From contig DJQK01000021.1 in NCBI GenBank assembly GCA_002437575.1, forward strand, positions 8,940-23,487: a stretch of 14,548 nt of DNA, written 5' to 3'. The translations under genes and the position numbers were made by a program. Positions 12,552 through 14,548 of this stretch are shown in pieces. The DNA comes from Clostridiales bacterium UBA6388 (GTDB taxonomy: Bacteria > Bacillota > Clostridia > Oscillospirales > Oscillospiraceae). The notes under the pieces are model-generated. The model was not told the origin of the DNA and did no database searches. It saw nothing but the letters and a program-made list of their open reading frames with translations. Every line of letters starts with the position of its first letter. Positions within the stretch are counted from its first letter, which is position 1.

Positions 12552-12627
12552 GCCGCACCTGAGCTTATTTATTATGCGGCAAACGCCGCCGATAAAAACG
12601 TAATTAAAAAGTAGGAGGATATCAACA
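12552..12627 (+). promoter_or_regulatory. atpB-atpE intergenic leader with alternative hairpins
   Basis: GCGGC (12576-12580) can pair with GCCGC upstream (12552-12556) or with GCCGC downstream (12585-12589, 4-nt loop). After it comes an A/T-rich stretch and AGGAGG (12613-12618). AU-rich regions ahead of atpE raise c-subunit translation in other bacteria, and c must be made in excess. Alternative pairing may expose or mask this region (inference). Confidence 0.45.
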
Positions 12628-12891
12628 ATGTTAGAAAGAGCAATCGTACTCATGGGCTGCGCCATCGGCGCTGGTTTGGCTCTGATCGCAGGTATCGGCC
12701 CTGGCATCGGCGAAGGCTACACCGCCGGTAAGGCCCTGGAAGCCATTGCCCGCCAGCCGGAGCTGAAGGGCGAGATCACCTCGACGATGTTCCTTGGCAT
12801 CGCCTGCGCTGAGACGACCGGTATTTACGGCTTCGTCACCGGCCTGCTTCTGATCTTTGTGGCGCCCAACCTGTTTTTGGGTATGCTGTAA
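12628..12891 (+). CDS. atpE: ATP synthase F0 subunit c, Na+-type, two-carboxylate
   Basis: An 87-aa two-helix hairpin that oligomerises to the rotor ring. Helix 1 has G-I-G-P-G-I-G-E-G-Y (22-31), the loop has A-R-Q-P-E (41-45), and helix 2 has A-E-T-T-G-I-Y (61-67). Compared with the Ilyobacter Na+-type c, Glu62, Thr63, Thr64 and Tyr67 keep the ligand set E65/S66/T67/Y70, while Gln32 is Glu29. This second carboxylate matches the two-carboxylate Na+ rotor described for Fusobacterium nucleatum. AGGAGG is nine bases upstream. Confidence 0.97.
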   Translation: MLERAIVLMGCAIGAGLALIAGIGPGIGEGYTAGKALEAIARQPELKGEITSTMFLGIACAETTGIYGFVTGLLLIFVAPNLFLGML

Positions 12892-12925
12892 GCGGCAAAC
12901 CACATTCTGAAAGGAGGCGGCAGCC

Positions 12926-13429
12926 TTGTCCTATCAATCCCTGGTAGCCTTTGAAGGCTGGACCTTCATCGCACAGATCCTGAACCTTTTCCTTCAGCTG
13001 TATCTGTTCAAAAAGTTCCTTTTCAAGCCCATCCAGAACATCATCGCCCAGCGCCAGCAGGAGGTCGACGCCGTCTATGCCGACGCCGATTCTGCAAAGA
13101 AGGACGCCGAGCTTGCCAAGGCCGAGTATGAAGGCCACCTGCTCACCGCCCGCACGGAAGCAGAGGAGATCACCGCGCGCGCCGTCAAGAACGCGCAGAC
13201 CCGTTCCGACGCCATGCTTGCCAGCGCCCAGAGTGAAGCCGCTGCCATGCGCGAAAAGGCCAGCCGCGACATCGAGCTCGAGCGCCGCAAGGCCATGAAC
13301 GAGATGAAGAGCGAGATTTCCGGCCTCGCCGTGGAGATCGCCTCGAAGGTCGCTGAAAAGGAGATCGACGAAAAACAGCATGAAGCGCTCATCGAGCGTT
13401 TTATCGACGAATTGGGTGACGAAGCATGA
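12926..13429 (+). CDS. atpF: ATP synthase F0 subunit b
   Basis: A 167-aa stator subunit. A single N-terminal hydrophobic helix (about 11-33, with G-W-T-F-I-A-Q-I-L-N) anchors it and is followed by K-P-I-Q-N-I-I and a long Ala/Glu/Lys-rich coiled coil to the end. The start is TTG 12926, eight bases from a strong GGAGG (12913-12917). The stop overlaps the atpH ATG by 4 nt (ATGA). Confidence 0.95.
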   Translation: MSYQSLVAFEGWTFIAQILNLFLQLYLFKKFLFKPIQNIIAQRQQEVDAVYADADSAKKDAELAKAEYEGHLLTARTEAEEITARAVKNAQTRSDAMLASAQSEAAAMREKASRDIELERRKAMNEMKSEISGLAVEIASKVAEKEIDEKQHEALIERFIDELGDEA

Positions 13430-13968
13430 TCAGCAAAACTGCCATCACCTACGGCGGCGCGCTGTACGATCTGGCCCGGGAGGAAGCTCTCGAGCAGCAG
13501 ATCCTGCAGGAGCTCCACGAGGTCAGCGAGCTGTTCCGGCAGACCCCCGATTACGCAAGACTTCTGATGGAGCCCTCCATCGAAAAAGCAGAACGCGCGA
13601 AGCTCATCGACGAAGCCTGGGGCGGAAATGTCCATCCCTATGTGGTGAACTTCCTGAAGCTTCTGTGCGACAACGGCACGATCTCGTCGCTGCCCGACTG
13701 CTTCCAGGCCTTCCGCACGCGCTATAACCGTGACTACGGCATCATCGATGTCCGCGCGGTCACCGCGGTCCCCCTGACGCCGGCCCAAACCGCCCGCCTC
13801 AAGGAAAAGCTGGAGGCCAAGTGCAAAAAGAAGGTGGAGCTGACGCTCTGCACCGACGCTTCTCTGCTCGGCGGCATCCGTCTGGAGCTTCCGGACAGGC
13901 AGCTCGACGGCAGCGTACAGAGCCACCTCAACCAGATCCAGCAGCTGCTGGAAAGCAGCGCTCTGTAA
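13426..13968 (+). CDS. atpH: ATP synthase F1 subunit delta
   Basis: A 180-aa OSCP/delta subunit linking the b stalk to the top of F1. The N-terminal helical domain begins A-I-T-Y-G-G-A-L-Y-D-L-A (5-16). The C-terminal part has D-V-R-A-V-T-A-V-P-L-T and L-L-G-G-I-R-L-E, typical of the family. Length is usual. It is translationally coupled to atpF. Confidence 0.96.
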   Translation: MISKTAITYGGALYDLAREEALEQQILQELHEVSELFRQTPDYARLLMEPSIEKAERAKLIDEAWGGNVHPYVVNFLKLLCDNGTISSLPDCFQAFRTRYNRDYGIIDVRAVTAVPLTPAQTARLKEKLEAKCKKKVELTLCTDASLLGGIRLELPDRQLDGSVQSHLNQIQQLLESSAL

Positions 13969-14017
13969 GCGCAGCACCCTGTAACAAAGCTTTATTCTAC
14001 TGAAAGCTGGTGAAGCA

Positions 14018-14548
14018 ATGGAATTAAGACCGGAAGAGATCTCAAGAATCATCCGTTCTCAAATCAAACACTATGAAGCAAAGATCAACCAGTCCGAGAC
14101 CGGTACCGTCATTCTGATCGGCGACGGCATCGCGAAGGCCGCGGGCCTGACCGGCTGCATGGTCAACGAGCTGCTCGAATTCCCCGGCGGCGTGTATGGC
14201 ATGGCGCAGAACCTGGAAGAGAACTCCGTTTCCATCGTCATGCTCGGCAACGAAGAGGGCATCTGCGAGGGCGACACCGTTCGCCGCACGGGCCGCGTCG
14301 TTTCCGTTCCTGTCGGCTATGAGCTCATCGGCCGCGTTGTCGACGCTCTCGGCCAGCCCATCGACGGCAAGGGCCCCATCGATGCCAAGCAGTACGCCGC
14401 CATCGAGTCCCCTGCCCCCGGCATCCTGAAGCGCAAGAGCGTCTCCGTTCCGCTTCAGACCGGTATCAAAGCCATCGACTCCATGATCCCCATCGGCCGC
14501 GGCCAGCGTGAGCTGATCATCGGCGACCGCCAGACCGGCAAGACCACC
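14018..14548 (+). CDS. atpA: ATP synthase F1 subunit alpha, 5' part (cut by window end)
   Basis: The first 177 codons are open to the window edge. M-E-L-R-P-E-E-I-S-R-I-I-R (1-13) and E-L-L-E-F-P-G-G-V-Y-G-M-A-Q-N-L match the alpha N-terminal beta-barrel domain, and the Walker A G-D-R-Q-T-G-K-T (169-176) lies at the cut. SD is weak (GGTG). Alpha with beta forms the nucleotide-binding F1 head. Confidence 0.97.
   Translation, partial: MELRPEEISRIIRSQIKHYEAKINQSETGTVILIGDGIAKAAGLTGCMVNELLEFPGGVYGMAQNLEENSVSIVMLGNEEGICEGDTVRRTGRVVSVPVGYELIGRVVDALGQPIDGKGPIDAKQYAAIESPAPGILKRKSVSVPLQTGIKAIDSMIPIGRGQRELIIGDRQTGKTT

Noticed and set aside
11592..12707. 371-codon minus ORF opposite atpI, atpB and atpE
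   Set aside because: It is an antisense shadow of conserved ATP synthase genes, with charged low-complexity composition.

Overview
The window reads as chromosomal DNA of a fairly GC-rich anaerobic Clostridia, most likely Oscillospiraceae-like (inference). The grounds are a T-box leader, strong Shine-Dalgarno sequences, sigma-A promoters with 17-bp spacers, GTG and TTG starts, and an atp operon with AtpZ/AtpI ahead of a Na+-type c subunit. No prophage, CRISPR array, tRNA or rRNA is visible.

Left part (1-3060). A T-box riboswitch and its promoter point leftward to an aminoacyl-tRNA-related gene outside the window. Diverging from it are a secreted 3D-domain protein, then rsmA (KsgA) and a GIY-YIG protein that overlap by 4 nt. 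A bidirectional terminator separates these from a 26-codon membrane-type small ORF on the minus strand. About 370 bp of non-coding, inverted-repeat-rich DNA follows.

Middle (3064-5315). A minus-strand pair encodes a purine nucleoside phosphorylase (punA) and a divergent MtnA/eIF2B-like isomerase. The pair is driven from a promoter set back to back with a promoter for a small membrane protein. A LacI-family-like palindrome sits across the two -35 boxes.

Minus-strand operon (5301-9797, read right to left). A FecCD-type permease, its ATPase, a SAM methyltransferase, an XdhC-family protein and an unusual THEP1-NTPase/NUDIX fusion are tightly coupled, with overlaps or 1-nt gaps. XdhC suggests a link to molybdenum hydroxylase maturation, so the importer may carry molybdate or another metal complex. 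No substrate-binding protein is present in the window.

Right part (9929-14548). A small PH-domain protein and a convergent Cys-rich 58-aa protein flank a 148-bp MITE-like element. The element's terminal inverted repeats supply the stop codons of both genes. Beyond it lies the ATP synthase operon atpZ-atpI-atpB-atpE-atpF-atpH-atpA (atpA runs off the end). The c subunit has the Na+-type ligand set with two carboxylates (Glu29 and Glu62), which predicts a Na+-coupled enzyme.

The strongest leads are the MITE-like element between convergent genes, the NTPase-NUDIX fusion in an XdhC/importer operon, the MtnA-like isomerase with a changed phosphate-binding motif beside PNP, and the two-carboxylate c ring.
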